Part shown: positions 50,447 through 59,650 of the stretch, in pieces
Numbering within the stretch: position 1 is the first letter of the stretch
Layout of the letters: each line of letters begins with the position of its first letter
DNA from: RBG-16-57-11 sp964503145
Lineage (GTDB): Bacteria; Chloroflexota; Anaerolineae; Anaerolineales; UBA4823
Reading direction: 5' to 3'
Assembly: GCA_964503145.1 (NCBI GenBank)
Contig: CAZCYV010000001.1
Location: 744,001-808,000, forward strand
DNA: 64,000 bases
The notes under the pieces: generated by a model
Databases searched by the model: none
What the model saw: only the letters and a program-made list of their open reading frames with translations
What the model was told of the DNA's origin: nothing
Made by a program: the position numbers and the translations under genes

Positions 50447-51790
50447 ATGACAGAAGAAAAACCCAGCGACGGCAAATTCGCCGCAGAACGTTTCAGACTC
50501 ACCGATGAAAAGGCTGCCCTGGCGTTGGAAGTGCTGCGCCAGCGCTTGAACCGTCAGTTGGAAGCCTCGCTGGAGGTATGCGTGCGCTGCGGGTTGTGCG
50601 CCGAGTCGTGCCATTACTACATCTCCAACCCAAAGCCGGAATACGTCCCGGCCTATCGCGCCGAGCAACTGCGCAAGATCTACCGCAAGCTGAGCGACCC
50701 CGTGAGCCAGATCGCCCCTGGCTGGACCGGCGCCGCCGAGCTAGACCAGGAGATGGTGGAGAAGCTAATCTATGCCGCCTTCGGCTCGTGCACCATGTGC
50801 GGCCGCTGCGTGATCAACTGCCCGATGGGCGTGGATACCCGGCACATCGTGCGCACCGCCCGGGCGATGCTCACCGCCATCGACATGACCCCCGAGGGCC
50901 TGAAAGCCACGGTCAACGTCCACCTGCAAAGCGGCAACAACATGGGCGTCAGCGAAGAAGATTACATCGAGACGGTCAAGTGGATGGAAGAAGAGTTGCA
51001 GGCCGAACTGGACGACCCCGGCGTGACCATCCCGATCAACAAAAAGCGCGCCCATGTGATCTACACCTTCAACCCGCGCGAAGTGAAATATTTCCCCTAC
51101 TTGATCCAGGCAGCGGCCAAGATCTTCAACGCCGCCGGGGAAGACTGGACGCTAAGCACCGAAAGCTGGGACGCGACCAACTACGGACTGTTTTCGGGCG
51201 ACGACGCAGCCGCCAGGGTCATCGCCGGAAATCTGGAAAAGGCGGTCAACGACCTGGCGGCGGATGTGCTGGTGATGGCGGAATGCGGCCATGGCTTCCG
51301 CTCCCAGCGCTGGGAGGCCGAAAACTGGCTGGGGCATTCCTACCCTTTCAAGGTGATGAGCTTTGTGGAGATGCAGGCCGAATACATCCGCCAGAAGCGC
51401 CTGAACCTGAATCCCACCGTCAACAGCAAACGGGTGACCTATCACGATCCCTGCAACCAGGTGCGCCAGGGCGGCGTCATCGAAGAGCCACGCTATATTT
51501 TGCGACACACGGTGATGGACTTCGTCGAGATGGAGCCGCACGGCGTGGATAACTACTGCTGCGGCGGCGGAGGCGGCATGCTCTCGATGAGCGAATTTGC
51601 CAGGGATCGCCTCGCTGCCGGCAAGATCAAGGCCGACCAGATCCTGGCTACGGGCGCAGAGATCGTCGCCACTTCGTGCCACAATTGCCTGGATCAACTC
51701 GACGAAATCCGGCGACACTACAAATTGAAAGTGAAAGTCCAGAATCTGAGCGAACTGACCGCTGCAGCGATTGTCTGGAAAAAATCCTGA
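50447..51790 (+). CDS. Second DsrK/HdrD-like CCG-domain iron-sulfur protein
   Basis: A 447-aa cytosolic protein with two ferredoxin motifs (CVRCGLCAESCHYY and CTMCGRCVINCPMG) and CCG domains: ECGHGFRSQRW, HDPCNQVRQGG, CCGGGGGMLSM and SCHNCLDQLDE. It resembles DsrK and the TmcB/HmcF group. The first CCG half lacks the CxEGG sequence seen in the DsrK at 40.5 kb (here ATNYGLFSG), so the two may act on different partners. It follows the membrane subunit by 6 nt and precedes a ferredoxin gene. Confidence 0.88.
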   Translation: MTEEKPSDGKFAAERFRLTDEKAALALEVLRQRLNRQLEASLEVCVRCGLCAESCHYYISNPKPEYVPAYRAEQLRKIYRKLSDPVSQIAPGWTGAAELDQEMVEKLIYAAFGSCTMCGRCVINCPMGVDTRHIVRTARAMLTAIDMTPEGLKATVNVHLQSGNNMGVSEEDYIETVKWMEEELQAELDDPGVTIPINKKRAHVIYTFNPREVKYFPYLIQAAAKIFNAAGEDWTLSTESWDATNYGLFSGDDAAARVIAGNLEKAVNDLAADVLVMAECGHGFRSQRWEAENWLGHSYPFKVMSFVEMQAEYIRQKRLNLNPTVNSKRVTYHDPCNQVRQGGVIEEPRYILRHTVMDFVEMEPHGVDNYCCGGGGGMLSMSEFARDRLAAGKIKADQILATGAEIVATSCHNCLDQLDEIRRHYKLKVKVQNLSELTAAAIVWKKS

Positions 51791-51811
51791 CCTACACCAC
51801 GGAGAAATGAC

Positions 51812-52012
51812 ATGTACGTGATTACCATCGACATCGAAAAATGCCAGGCGTGCGGAGAGTGCGTCGACAACTGCCCTAACATGATCTTCAGCATCGTCAA
51901 TGACGACGGCAGGAAATACGCCATGGTCACCGGCGACCCCGACGAGTGCATCGGCTGCCTGTCCTGCGAAGCCTCCTGCGAAGAGGGGGCGATCACCGTC
52001 ACCGAGCTTTAG
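51812..52012 (+). CDS. 2[4Fe-4S] ferredoxin
   Basis: A 66-aa ferredoxin: CQACGECVDNCP and CIGCLSCEASCEEGAI motifs. Both clusters have full Cys sets; the last motif has Glu-Glu-Gly in place of Pro. It likely carries electrons to or from the adjacent DsrK-like protein, or supplies DsrAB/DsrN. CGGAG precedes the ATG. Confidence 0.93.
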   Translation: MYVITIDIEKCQACGECVDNCPNMIFSIVNDDGRKYAMVTGDPDECIGCLSCEASCEEGAITVTEL

Positions 52013-52075
52013 ACCGCAGCCGCCCCGCCAGCCTGACCGGGCAAGGCTATTTGGACCCGTTCAGCGGATGACCTT

Positions 52076-53485
52076 TTGACCGCACCCATATCTCTGCCGC
52101 GCGTGGTCATTGCCGCTCCCCAGGGGCGCAGCGGCAAGACCACGCTCTCTCTGGGCATCTGTGCGGCGCTGGCCGCACGGGGGATCGCCGTCCAGCCGTT
52201 CAAAAAAGGCCCCGATTATATCGATCCTTCCTGGCTGAGCGAAGCGGCCGGACGCGCTTGCCGCAGCCTGGATCCCTTTTTCTTCGCCGATGAGCTTAGC
52301 CTGCGGGCGGCGCTGATCAAAGGCGCTCGACAGGCCGACGTTTGCCTGGTGGAAGGCAACCACGGCCTGTACGATTCGCTGGAGGAGGACGGCCGCAGCA
52401 GCACCGCAGCCGTAGCGCGCAGCCTGCAAGCGCCGGTGATCCTGGTGGTGAACGCCGCGCGCATGTCGCGCAGCGCCGCGGCTATGGTGCACGGCTACCA
52501 GACCTTCGAACCCAATACCCCCATCGTGGGAGTGATCCTGAACAACGTCGCCCAGGATCGCCACCTGACAAAGCTGCGCCGCGCCATCGAGAGCTACTGC
52601 CGTATTCCGGTGATCGGCGCGCTACCCCGAGACGCCGCTCTGACCATCCCCGACCGTCACCTGGGATTGGTGCCCCGCAGCGAGGACGCCAGCCTGCTGC
52701 CGGCGATCCAGGCCTGCCGCCAGGCAGCGGAGGACTTCGTGGACCTGCAGGCAGTGCTAGAGATCGCCCGCTCCGCCCCGGCTTTGGCGCCCGCCCCACA
52801 AGTCTCCAGTCCATCTGAGCGGCAGCAGCCCGGTCCGGCATCGGGGCGCAGGGTTCGTAGACCGACCATCGGGGTGTTCCGTGATCAGGCGTTCTCCTTC
52901 TACTACCCCGAAAATCTGGAGGCGCTGGAGGAGCGCGGCGCCCGGCTGGTCTTCATTGACTCGCTGCGCGAACCGCAATTGCCAGCCCTGGATGCTTTGT
53001 ACATCGGCGGGGGCTTCCCAGAGCTTTTCCTGGAGGCGCTGAGCCAAAATCGCTCCCTGCGCAGACAGGTGCGCCAGGCGGCGGAAGATGGGCTGCCGAT
53101 CTACGCCGAGTGCGGCGGCCTGATGTATCTTTCGCGCAGCATCGGCCATCAGGGGCAAAGCGCGGAGATGGTCGGCGTGCTGCCCTGCGAGGTCGAAATG
53201 ACCACCAGACCTCAGGGGCACGGCTATGTACTGGCCGAATGCGTGCACCCCAACCCCTATTACCCGCCTGGCGTGCAGCTGCGCGGCCACGAATTTCACA
53301 ATTCGCGCCTGGTGGGCCTGCCGGAAGACTGGCCGACAGCGCTGCGCCTGGAGCGCGGCACGGGCCTCGGCGGACAAAGGGATGGATTGATTTACCGCAA
53401 CGTCTTCGCCAGCTATCTGCACTTACACATCGGCGGCGCGCTGGCCTGGGCCGAAGGCCTGATGGCGCTGGCAACGAGCCATTAA
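52076..53485 (+). CDS. Cobyrinate/siroheme a,c-diamide synthase (CbiA/DsrN type)
   Basis: A 469-aa ATP- and glutamine-dependent amidase. P-loop-like APQGRSGKTTLSLG near residue 12, then FKKGPDYIDPSWLS and VEGNHGLYDSLEEDG; the C-terminal class I glutaminase has YAECGGLMYLSRSIGHQG (nucleophilic Cys) and GHEFHNSRL. In dsr loci this enzyme (DsrN) amidates siroheme for DsrAB; no cobalamin genes are next to it, which supports that role. The start is TTG, since no in-frame ATG lies near the conserved beginning and the ribosome site is weak. A GTG in LPRVV is a possible alternative. Confidence 0.85.
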   Translation: MTAPISLPRVVIAAPQGRSGKTTLSLGICAALAARGIAVQPFKKGPDYIDPSWLSEAAGRACRSLDPFFFADELSLRAALIKGARQADVCLVEGNHGLYDSLEEDGRSSTAAVARSLQAPVILVVNAARMSRSAAAMVHGYQTFEPNTPIVGVILNNVAQDRHLTKLRRAIESYCRIPVIGALPRDAALTIPDRHLGLVPRSEDASLLPAIQACRQAAEDFVDLQAVLEIARSAPALAPAPQVSSPSERQQPGPASGRRVRRPTIGVFRDQAFSFYYPENLEALEERGARLVFIDSLREPQLPALDALYIGGGFPELFLEALSQNRSLRRQVRQAAEDGLPIYAECGGLMYLSRSIGHQGQSAEMVGVLPCEVEMTTRPQGHGYVLAECVHPNPYYPPGVQLRGHEFHNSRLVGLPEDWPTALRLERGTGLGGQRDGLIYRNVFASYLHLHIGGALAWAEGLMALATSH

Positions 53486-53596
53486 GAACCAATGAGAGTA
53501 TTCCAAAGCAGATAGAATCTGAGTAAAATAGGGATGGTTTCATCGGGCTGACCTTCGCAGCAAGATCAAGGGCAGCCTTTTTGTTTCGGGTGCAAA

Positions 53597-54196
53597 ATGA
53601 TACAGCAGAAGGTTATCGAGTTCATCGACGTACAGGCGCCGCGCCAGGAAGTGTTCAGTCTGATCACTCATCTCGAGCGGCGCATGCAGCTCAGCCCGCT
53701 GTGGGGCGTGGCCAGCGTGGAAGCCAAGAACGGCAACTACCCACAGGTGGGCAGCACCTATCGCGTGCGCATGACGGAGGGCGGCCAGCCGCCCTACGAA
53801 ACGGTGATCACGGACTATCAGCCAGATCGCAAGCTCTCTTATTGCCTGGATGTCGATCGCCAGACCAGCGTCACCTGGACGTTGCAAGACATCAAGTCAG
53901 GCACCCGCCTGACCTACGAAGAAGAATTCCTGGTCGAAGAAGAGAACGCCCAGGAATTCACCCAAGCCGTGCGCAGCGTCGTCAAAGGCTGGCTGGCGAA
54001 CATCCAGCGCTACGCCGAGTTGCGCCAGAGCAGGATCAAACGCCTGGCGCGCTGGCTGGTGGACCGCTTCTATTTGAGCCTGCGGCCGGACCAACGCCGG
54101 GTGATCGTGATGATCCTGTTCATGCAGATTACTGCGGCGATTGCGTTCATCATGGCCGCCCTGGGGATGGGCCTGGCCTCGCTATTCCTGCGATAA
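53597..54196 (+). CDS. SRPBCC-fold protein with C-terminal membrane helix
   Basis: A 199-aa protein. Residues 1-145 show the START/Bet v1-like cyclase pattern (VIEFIDVQAPRQEVFSLITH, VGSTYRVRM, ITDYQPDRKLSYCL, TRLTYEEEF), which forms a hydrophobic ligand pocket. A basic amphipathic stretch (RIKRLARWLVDRFYLSLRPDQRR) leads to a C-terminal TM helix (about 175-197). It is the last gene of the + run and converges with the SUMF1 gene; a lipid or quinone-like ligand is only a guess. The 111-nt gap before it holds no clear promoter. Confidence 0.75.
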   Translation: MIQQKVIEFIDVQAPRQEVFSLITHLERRMQLSPLWGVASVEAKNGNYPQVGSTYRVRMTEGGQPPYETVITDYQPDRKLSYCLDVDRQTSVTWTLQDIKSGTRLTYEEEFLVEEENAQEFTQAVRSVVKGWLANIQRYAELRQSRIKRLARWLVDRFYLSLRPDQRRVIVMILFMQITAAIAFIMAALGMGLASLFLR

Positions 54197-54213
54197 GCCG
54201 CTGCGAAGACCCG

Positions 54214-55011
54214 CTACGCAGAAACCTCATAGCAACAACGGAAGCCGGTGTCATCGCTGCGGTGCATGGGCGCGGCCCAACTGCGGTAGGCGCAGCGGCT
54301 CTGGAAGCGGCCTTCGCGCCACGAGCCGCCGCGTAGCATGGCCTTATCGAAGGCCGCCTCCTGGGAATTGACCATCGAAGTGCCGCCACTTTCATGGAAG
54401 CGCGGCAGCGCCGAGAGCGAATCCAGCCGATAGACCAGGTCTTCTCGCCCATCGCTGGGGTCATACGGATAAGGCCGATACAGCGAAGAGACCCACTCCT
54501 GCACATTCCCGGCCATCTCAGCGATTCCATAGGGGCTATCGCCCTGGGGTGAGTATTTCCCCACGGAGGATGTCCCACCCAGTTCAGCTTCTCGATTGTT
54601 ACATCGCCCTGGCTCCCAACGGTTCCCCCAGGGGTACACCCGACCATCCGCGCCGCGGGCGGCTTTTTCCCATTCCGGCTCGGTCGGCAGACGCACTGGC
54701 AAGCCGGTGACCTGCGCCGCCCACAGGCAAAACGCCGCCGCGTCCAGGAAGGACACGCCGACCACCGGGTGATCAGCCTGAGCGGCGGGGAATTTGCCGT
54801 CTGCCCAAAACAGCGGCGGCCGATAGCCGGTCGCTTCCATGAATTGCCGATACTGAGCGTTCGTCACCGGGAAGCGCATGATGTAGTAATCCGAGACTTC
54901 CAGGATGTGCTGGGGCATCTCGTCTTCCGGGGCTTCCGGGTCGGTAGAACGCTTGCTGCCGATGATGAACTCGCCAGCGGGAATGTGCACAAAATTCAAA
55001 TCCAAAGACAT
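54214..55011 (-). CDS. SUMF1/FGE-domain protein lacking the catalytic Cys pair
   Basis: A 265-aa protein of the formylglycine-generating enzyme fold: FVHIPAGEFIIGS, PVTNAQYRQFMEATGY, HPVVGVSFLDAAAFC, LPTEPEWEKAARG, YPWGN, GNVQEW and RGGSW...SRCAYR...GFRCCY. In true FGE two redox Cys lie in the RGGSYMCHKSYC-type stretch; here it reads RGGSWREGRFQSRC, so both are absent. It is probably a SUMF1-domain effector with another role, and no sulfatase is in view. The ATG with GGAG six bases upstream is preferred over a TTG four codons earlier. It ends the - strand operon, 34 nt after the response regulator. Confidence 0.82.
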   Translation of the reverse strand: MSLDLNFVHIPAGEFIIGSKRSTDPEAPEDEMPQHILEVSDYYIMRFPVTNAQYRQFMEATGYRPPLFWADGKFPAAQADHPVVGVSFLDAAAFCLWAAQVTGLPVRLPTEPEWEKAARGADGRVYPWGNRWEPGRCNNREAELGGTSSVGKYSPQGDSPYGIAEMAGNVQEWVSSLYRPYPYDPSDGREDLVYRLDSLSALPRFHESGGTSMVNSQEAAFDKAMLRGGSWREGRFQSRCAYRSWAAPMHRSDDTGFRCCYEVSA

Positions 55012-55045
55012 TGTCTGCTCCAAGATAAGGGATAGGATGATACCT

Positions 55046-55711
55046 TCAGCCCGAGGCGACGTCGCGTGGATCGACCCATCCGACTCGGGCGGCGTAGCGC
55101 AGCAAATCGACGCTGCTGCGCACCCCCAGCTTGACCATCAGGTTGCTGCGATGGACGGAGACGGTTTTGGGGCTGATGCCTAGCAGGTGAGCGATCTCCT
55201 TGTTGCTCAGCCCATCGATCAAATAGCGCAAAATCTGCTTCTCCCGCGCTGTCAGGCCCTGCTCGATAGCCGCGGCCTTATTTTCCGGCTGAGCAATGCC
55301 TTCGATCACCTGGCGGGTGATGCTGGGTTCCAGGTAAGCGCCATGTTCATACACCTGGTGAATGGCAGTGATCACTTCGCGGCCGCCGGAACGTTTGAGC
55401 ACATAGCCCGAGGCGCCGGCGCGCAGCAATGGCTCGATGTATTCAGGATCATCATGCTGCGTCAGGATCAGCACTCGCACCTGGGGGAAGCGGGCTTTGA
55501 TCTGTCTCGTCGCCTCCATGCCGTTCATCTCCGGCATAGCCACATCCATCAGCACTAAGTCGGGAGAAAGCTCCTGCACGCGCTCGATGGCCTCGCGGCC
55601 ATTGGTCGCCTCTCCTACCACGCGGATGTCCTCCTGGCGTTCGAGCAGCGAGCGGATGCCATCGCGCAGGATGGCGTGATCGTCCACAATCAAGACGCGG
55701 ATTTCAGGCAT
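55046..55711 (-). CDS. NarL/FixJ-type response regulator
   Basis: A 221-aa regulator. Receiver domain: IRVLIVDDHAILRDG, the phospho-acceptor Asp in LVLMDVAMPEMNG (about residue 54), ILTQHDD and the Lys in GYVLKRSG. LuxR-type HTH: GLTAREKQILRYL, SNKEIAHLLGISPKTVSVHR. The ATG with GGAGGG six bases upstream is chosen; it overlaps the kinase gene by 8 nt. It is the obvious partner of the kinase encoded directly before it. Targets may include the siroheme or dsr genes; no operator can be named. Confidence 0.93.
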   Translation of the reverse strand: MPEIRVLIVDDHAILRDGIRSLLERQEDIRVVGEATNGREAIERVQELSPDLVLMDVAMPEMNGMEATRQIKARFPQVRVLILTQHDDPEYIEPLLRAGASGYVLKRSGGREVITAIHQVYEHGAYLEPSITRQVIEGIAQPENKAAAIEQGLTAREKQILRYLIDGLSNKEIAHLLGISPKTVSVHRSNLMVKLGVRSSVDLLRYAARVGWVDPRDVASG

Positions 55712-58535
55712 CGACGGCCCTCCCATTACCTACCGGCATGCGGATGTTCAGGCGCGTGCCGCTGCCGGGGCTGGAATAGATTTCCAGGTCGCCGCCCAAC
55801 AATTCCAGCCGCTCCTGCATTCCCAACAGGCCCAGCCCGCGCAGCGAATCGGGTGAGGGGTTTAGTTCAAGCGGATCGAAACCAACGCCGTCATCCTCCA
55901 CGCACACGAGCACATTCTCCCCGCTCATCTCATAAGTAATCGAGACATTGCGCGCCGCCGCATGGCGGGAGATATTGGACACCGCCTCCTGGATCACGCG
56001 GAAGATCGCCGTTTCGACCTCTGGCGCCAGGCGGCGAGACCCGCCCCGTTCCTCGAAATGGATGCGCACCCCTTTTGGCTCCAGGCGCGATTTCGCCAGC
56101 CAGCGGATCGCCGGCACCAACCCCAGATGGTCCAACATGGAGGGACGCAGATCGAAGATCAGCTTGTGCACTCCATCCAAAGTGTGCTGCAGCAAGTCGT
56201 GCATCCCTTCCAGGCGATGGCGGACTTCCTTCAAGCTACGCATCTCGCGCGCTTCCTCAGCCGCAAACAGCAACGCCGTCAGGGACTGGCTGGTTTCATC
56301 GTGCAGTTCGCGGGCGATGCGGCGGCGCTCCTCTTCCTGGGCGTTGATCGCCTTCTTGAACAGCTTGCTGCGCATGCGCTCTTTGATCTGGCCTTCTTCG
56401 TACAAGCGCGCGTTTTCGATGGCGACGGCGATCTGGCTGCCAATCGCCTGGAGCAACTCCTGGTCATCTTTGGCAAACTCGCGATCCTGGCGCGTGCCCA
56501 CGCACATGCTGCCCAGCACACAGCCCTTGGCCGTGAGCGGCACATGCACCAGAGTGTTCAGGCTTTCGCGCTGCAGCGACCTGGCTCGCCGACCGCGTAA
56601 GCTAGCGATGCCTGGGACTACCACCACCCTGCCATGCTCGACCACCCCGCCGCAAGAGCTGTCCAACAGGCCGGTGGTTGCGGCAATGCGGGCGGCTTCC
56701 TCAGAAAGGCCGCGATAGGAAGCCAGGCGCATCTGCCCATCCTGCTCTTCGATCAGAAAGACCGCCCCTACATCTACTTGTGTCAGGCGCAACACTGCAT
56801 CCAGGGCGCGCTCCAGGATTTCTTCTAGCTTGAGCGATTGATTGACCGTAGCGGCCACCGCATTCAGGATGGAAAGCTGCTGGTTGCGGCGGATAAGCGA
56901 TTCTTTGATCTTTCTCTCTTCGCTGACATCCCGCGACAGTTCAACCACGCGTGTAATCGCTCCATGGATGTCGCGCAGGGGCGAGGCGGTGATCTCACGA
57001 TATACCGGCTCATGGCCATTTCGCCCGTTGAGCACATGCGTCACGCGCACCGTTTCGCCAGTCTCCAGCACATGCGGAATAGGGCAATCGTTGACCCTTG
57101 GATCGCAAGGCGAGTCTTTGTGGCAACCCTGGTAGCAGGTCTGGCCAAGGATCTCTTCGACCGAGCCGCTGTAGTTCATCGCCGCCCGGTTGGCCAATTC
57201 GATGCGCAGGTCGTTGGTGCGCACCACGATGAGTTCATCGTCCAGGGCGTCGATGATGGCGCGCAGGTCGTCGCGCGCCGCCTGGGCCTGCATCTGCGCC
57301 GCCAGGGCATCGCGAGTGCGCTCCTGGACGCGCTGATCCAGCTCGCGGTTCAACGCATTGATCTCTTCGATAGAGCGTTGCAGTTGCTGGCGCATGTTTT
57401 CGAAGCTTTCAGCCAGAGCACCGATCTCGTCTTGTCGGCGGCGGCGCAGGGTGAACCAGCCGGTGAACAACTCCTCTAATGGTGTGGAAAGATCGCCAGC
57501 CTTGATCCGCTCCACCGACTCCGTGAGCATCTGTACTGGCTTAATCACGCTGCTGGTAGTCACCCACACCAGCGCCATGGCGCCCAAAACGCTCACCAGG
57601 CCGAAGATCAACGTCTGGATCAGGAGTCGGTTGACCGGCGCCATCAGCTCGCTGGCCTTCTGGCGCACCACTACGCCCCACGGCGCCTGGGTGAGCGGGG
57701 CGATAGCAGCTACTTCTTCAGACGATTCGAGCATCTCGCCCCCGCCACAACCCATACAGGTTTCGACCATTGGCTCGCCGGCGCGGAACAGCTTCTGCAG
57801 TTCCTGCGGAGCAGCGGCGTTCATTGGGCGGTCGCGGCGCGAACTGGTCAGCACCCGCCCCTGGGCGTCGATCAGATCCATCGAACCGGTCTTGCCCAGG
57901 TCAATGGCATTGTGAAACGGGGCAAAGCCAGCGCTGCCCAGGTCCATGGTGGCCGCCAGCCAGCCCTGCGCCTCGCCCGTATTGCTCAGGATCGGCGAAC
58001 TGATCACCGCCAGAGGCACGCCCGCCGGGGAAAGCACCAGTTGCGGCGGATGATTGGCCTGTGCGCTCAGGCCTTCCAGAGGGACGGCCTGGAGGCGGTC
58101 CTTGACCGCGGTCGAGGCCAGGACTTTCCCCTGGGCATCCAGCCAGTAGACCCCCTGGGTGATGCCGGCCATACGCTGATGCGCCATGCGCATCAGCGCC
58201 TGCCGCTCGACCTGCGCCATGCCCGGCGAGCGAAAAGCGTCATTTCCGGCGGACAATTCCAGCACGCCGCGCACATGCCGAAAGGCGGCGTCCAGGTTCG
58301 CGGCGCTCAAACGGGCCAGCATCATCCTCTCGTTCAGGATTTGCCGGGTGGTTTGCCGCGCGGCGCTCACACCCAGAAACAGGAAGACCGTCACCAGGCC
58401 AATGACGCCAACTTCGACGATCAGACCCATCTTGGCGCGCAGGCCCACATTGAGCCAGCGTTTCTCCAGGCTGGAGCCGGTGAACCGTCGCAAGCGCTCT
58501 TTCCAGTTCAAAGAGGGAGTCTCGATCATGGTCAT
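55704..58535 (-). CDS. Membrane sensor histidine kinase (dCache-HAMP-PAS-GAF-HisKA_3)
   Basis: A 943-aa kinase. TM1 at about 38-60, then a periplasmic dCache-like sensor to about 305 (with ETCMGCGGGEML), TM2 at about 307-330, HAMP to about 390, and a coiled coil. A PAS domain follows (about 425-545), containing CYQGCHKDSPCDPRVNDC, a four-Cys cluster plus His that could bind metal or sense redox. Then come a GAF domain (about 575-725), HisKA_3 with the phospho-His in RELHDETSQ, and the HATPase (AVSNISRHAAARN, VEDDGVGFDP). It overlaps the epimerase stop (ATGA) and the regulator start, so it is co-translated with tetrapyrrole genes. Confidence 0.92.
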   Translation of the reverse strand: MTMIETPSLNWKERLRRFTGSSLEKRWLNVGLRAKMGLIVEVGVIGLVTVFLFLGVSAARQTTRQILNERMMLARLSAANLDAAFRHVRGVLELSAGNDAFRSPGMAQVERQALMRMAHQRMAGITQGVYWLDAQGKVLASTAVKDRLQAVPLEGLSAQANHPPQLVLSPAGVPLAVISSPILSNTGEAQGWLAATMDLGSAGFAPFHNAIDLGKTGSMDLIDAQGRVLTSSRRDRPMNAAAPQELQKLFRAGEPMVETCMGCGGGEMLESSEEVAAIAPLTQAPWGVVVRQKASELMAPVNRLLIQTLIFGLVSVLGAMALVWVTTSSVIKPVQMLTESVERIKAGDLSTPLEELFTGWFTLRRRRQDEIGALAESFENMRQQLQRSIEEINALNRELDQRVQERTRDALAAQMQAQAARDDLRAIIDALDDELIVVRTNDLRIELANRAAMNYSGSVEEILGQTCYQGCHKDSPCDPRVNDCPIPHVLETGETVRVTHVLNGRNGHEPVYREITASPLRDIHGAITRVVELSRDVSEERKIKESLIRRNQQLSILNAVAATVNQSLKLEEILERALDAVLRLTQVDVGAVFLIEEQDGQMRLASYRGLSEEAARIAATTGLLDSSCGGVVEHGRVVVVPGIASLRGRRARSLQRESLNTLVHVPLTAKGCVLGSMCVGTRQDREFAKDDQELLQAIGSQIAVAIENARLYEEGQIKERMRSKLFKKAINAQEEERRRIARELHDETSQSLTALLFAAEEAREMRSLKEVRHRLEGMHDLLQHTLDGVHKLIFDLRPSMLDHLGLVPAIRWLAKSRLEPKGVRIHFEERGGSRRLAPEVETAIFRVIQEAVSNISRHAAARNVSITYEMSGENVLVCVEDDGVGFDPLELNPSPDSLRGLGLLGMQERLELLGGDLEIYSSPGSGTRLNIRMPVGNGRAVDA

Positions 58536-59650
58536 CTGGCTTTACCTTTTGACAGCTTTGTGGCAGGCGGCGCCGTGACGTGATCCACGGGGCCGGGCCA
58601 CTCGCAATAGCGCGCTTTGCCGCAATGTTTGCAAACGCCGCCTTCCAGCAACTTTTCATAGACGCCTTCGAATTCCCCCATCAGTTCATACCACTCGAAG
58701 GTGCGCCCAATCGTCACCCGTAAGGGTGTGTTAGGCATATCGAACGTCGCTCGAGCTTTCGACCCGTCGTAGTAAAAGTGCTTCGACTCCAACCGCAGGC
58801 GATCTCCGGTCAGCGGCACTGGGCCGCTGGTCTGCGGCTGCAGCATGTCGGTCAGTCCAGCCAGGAAGGCCACCTGCCAGCGCGGCATCGGCTTGAGCTT
58901 CATCCCGCAGCCAACCACGTTGGCGATGGTCTGGTAAAGCTGAAGGTGGGTCATGTTCTCGCCAGCCAGGATGTAACGCTCGCCCACCACGCCCTTGAGC
59001 GCAGCCTCGATGGAGCCCTGGGCGGCGTCGCAGATCGGTACGATGTTCGTGCCGCCGGGGGGGATGAGCGGCGGTACACAGTGTTTGACCACCTCCACCA
59101 CTACGCCGCTGGACACCTTGCGGATATCGCGCGGCCCGATCACTGTGGTGGGGTTGACAATCACCGCCGGCAAGCCCTTCTTGATCAACTCCAGCACGAT
59201 CTCCTCGGCCAGGAATTTACTATGGCCGTAAACGAAGCGCTCCGGCTTGACATTGAAGCGGAAGCTTTCGTCCACCAGCACATCCGGATGGATGCCCATT
59301 GCCGCCGTCGAACTGATATGAACCACGCGTTCGACGCGCGCCTTCAGCGCAGCCTCCATGACGTTGCGCGTGCCTTCGACGTTGACGCGGTACATCCGAT
59401 CCACGCCCTGCCGCCAGTAATCCACCACCCCGGCGGCGTGAAAGACCACATCGATGCCTTTCATCGCAGCCGGCAGGGTCTCGGGCTCAAGCACATCGCC
59501 GGTGACAAATTCGAACGGCCCGCCCTCCAGCAGGATGCGGCTGGCGCCGGGGCGTTCGAGGATGCGCACCTCCCAGCCGCGCTCGACCAGACGCAAGGCG
59601 ATGTTCGAACCGATGAAACCGGTGCCGCCGGTTACGAGGGCGCGCGCCAT
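58532..59650 (-). CDS. NAD-dependent epimerase/dehydratase (extended SDR) with C-terminal Cys motif
   Basis: A 372-aa extended short-chain dehydrogenase. Rossmann motif VTGGTGFIGSNIALRL, active-site ISSTAAMG and YGHSK (Tyr, Lys), and VIVNPTTVIGPRD. It resembles dihydroflavonol-reductase/HpnA-like proteins that act on sugar or terpenoid substrates. A tail of about 45 residues carries VCKHCGKARYCEW (CxxC plus a third Cys), unusual for the family and perhaps metal-binding. It sits within the siroheme operon, overlapping cobA-hemD by 19 nt and the kinase by 4 nt. Its link to tetrapyrroles is not evident. Confidence 0.85.
   Translation of the reverse strand: MARALVTGGTGFIGSNIALRLVERGWEVRILERPGASRILLEGGPFEFVTGDVLEPETLPAAMKGIDVVFHAAGVVDYWRQGVDRMYRVNVEGTRNVMEAALKARVERVVHISSTAAMGIHPDVLVDESFRFNVKPERFVYGHSKFLAEEIVLELIKKGLPAVIVNPTTVIGPRDIRKVSSGVVVEVVKHCVPPLIPPGGTNIVPICDAAQGSIEAALKGVVGERYILAGENMTHLQLYQTIANVVGCGMKLKPMPRWQVAFLAGLTDMLQPQTSGPVPLTGDRLRLESKHFYYDGSKARATFDMPNTPLRVTIGRTFEWYELMGEFEGVYEKLLEGGVCKHCGKARYCEWPGPVDHVTAPPATKLSKGKAR

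Noticed and set aside
54214..55011. Formylglycine-generating enzyme acting on a sulfatase
   Set aside because: Both catalytic Cys positions are missing and no sulfatase gene is in the window.
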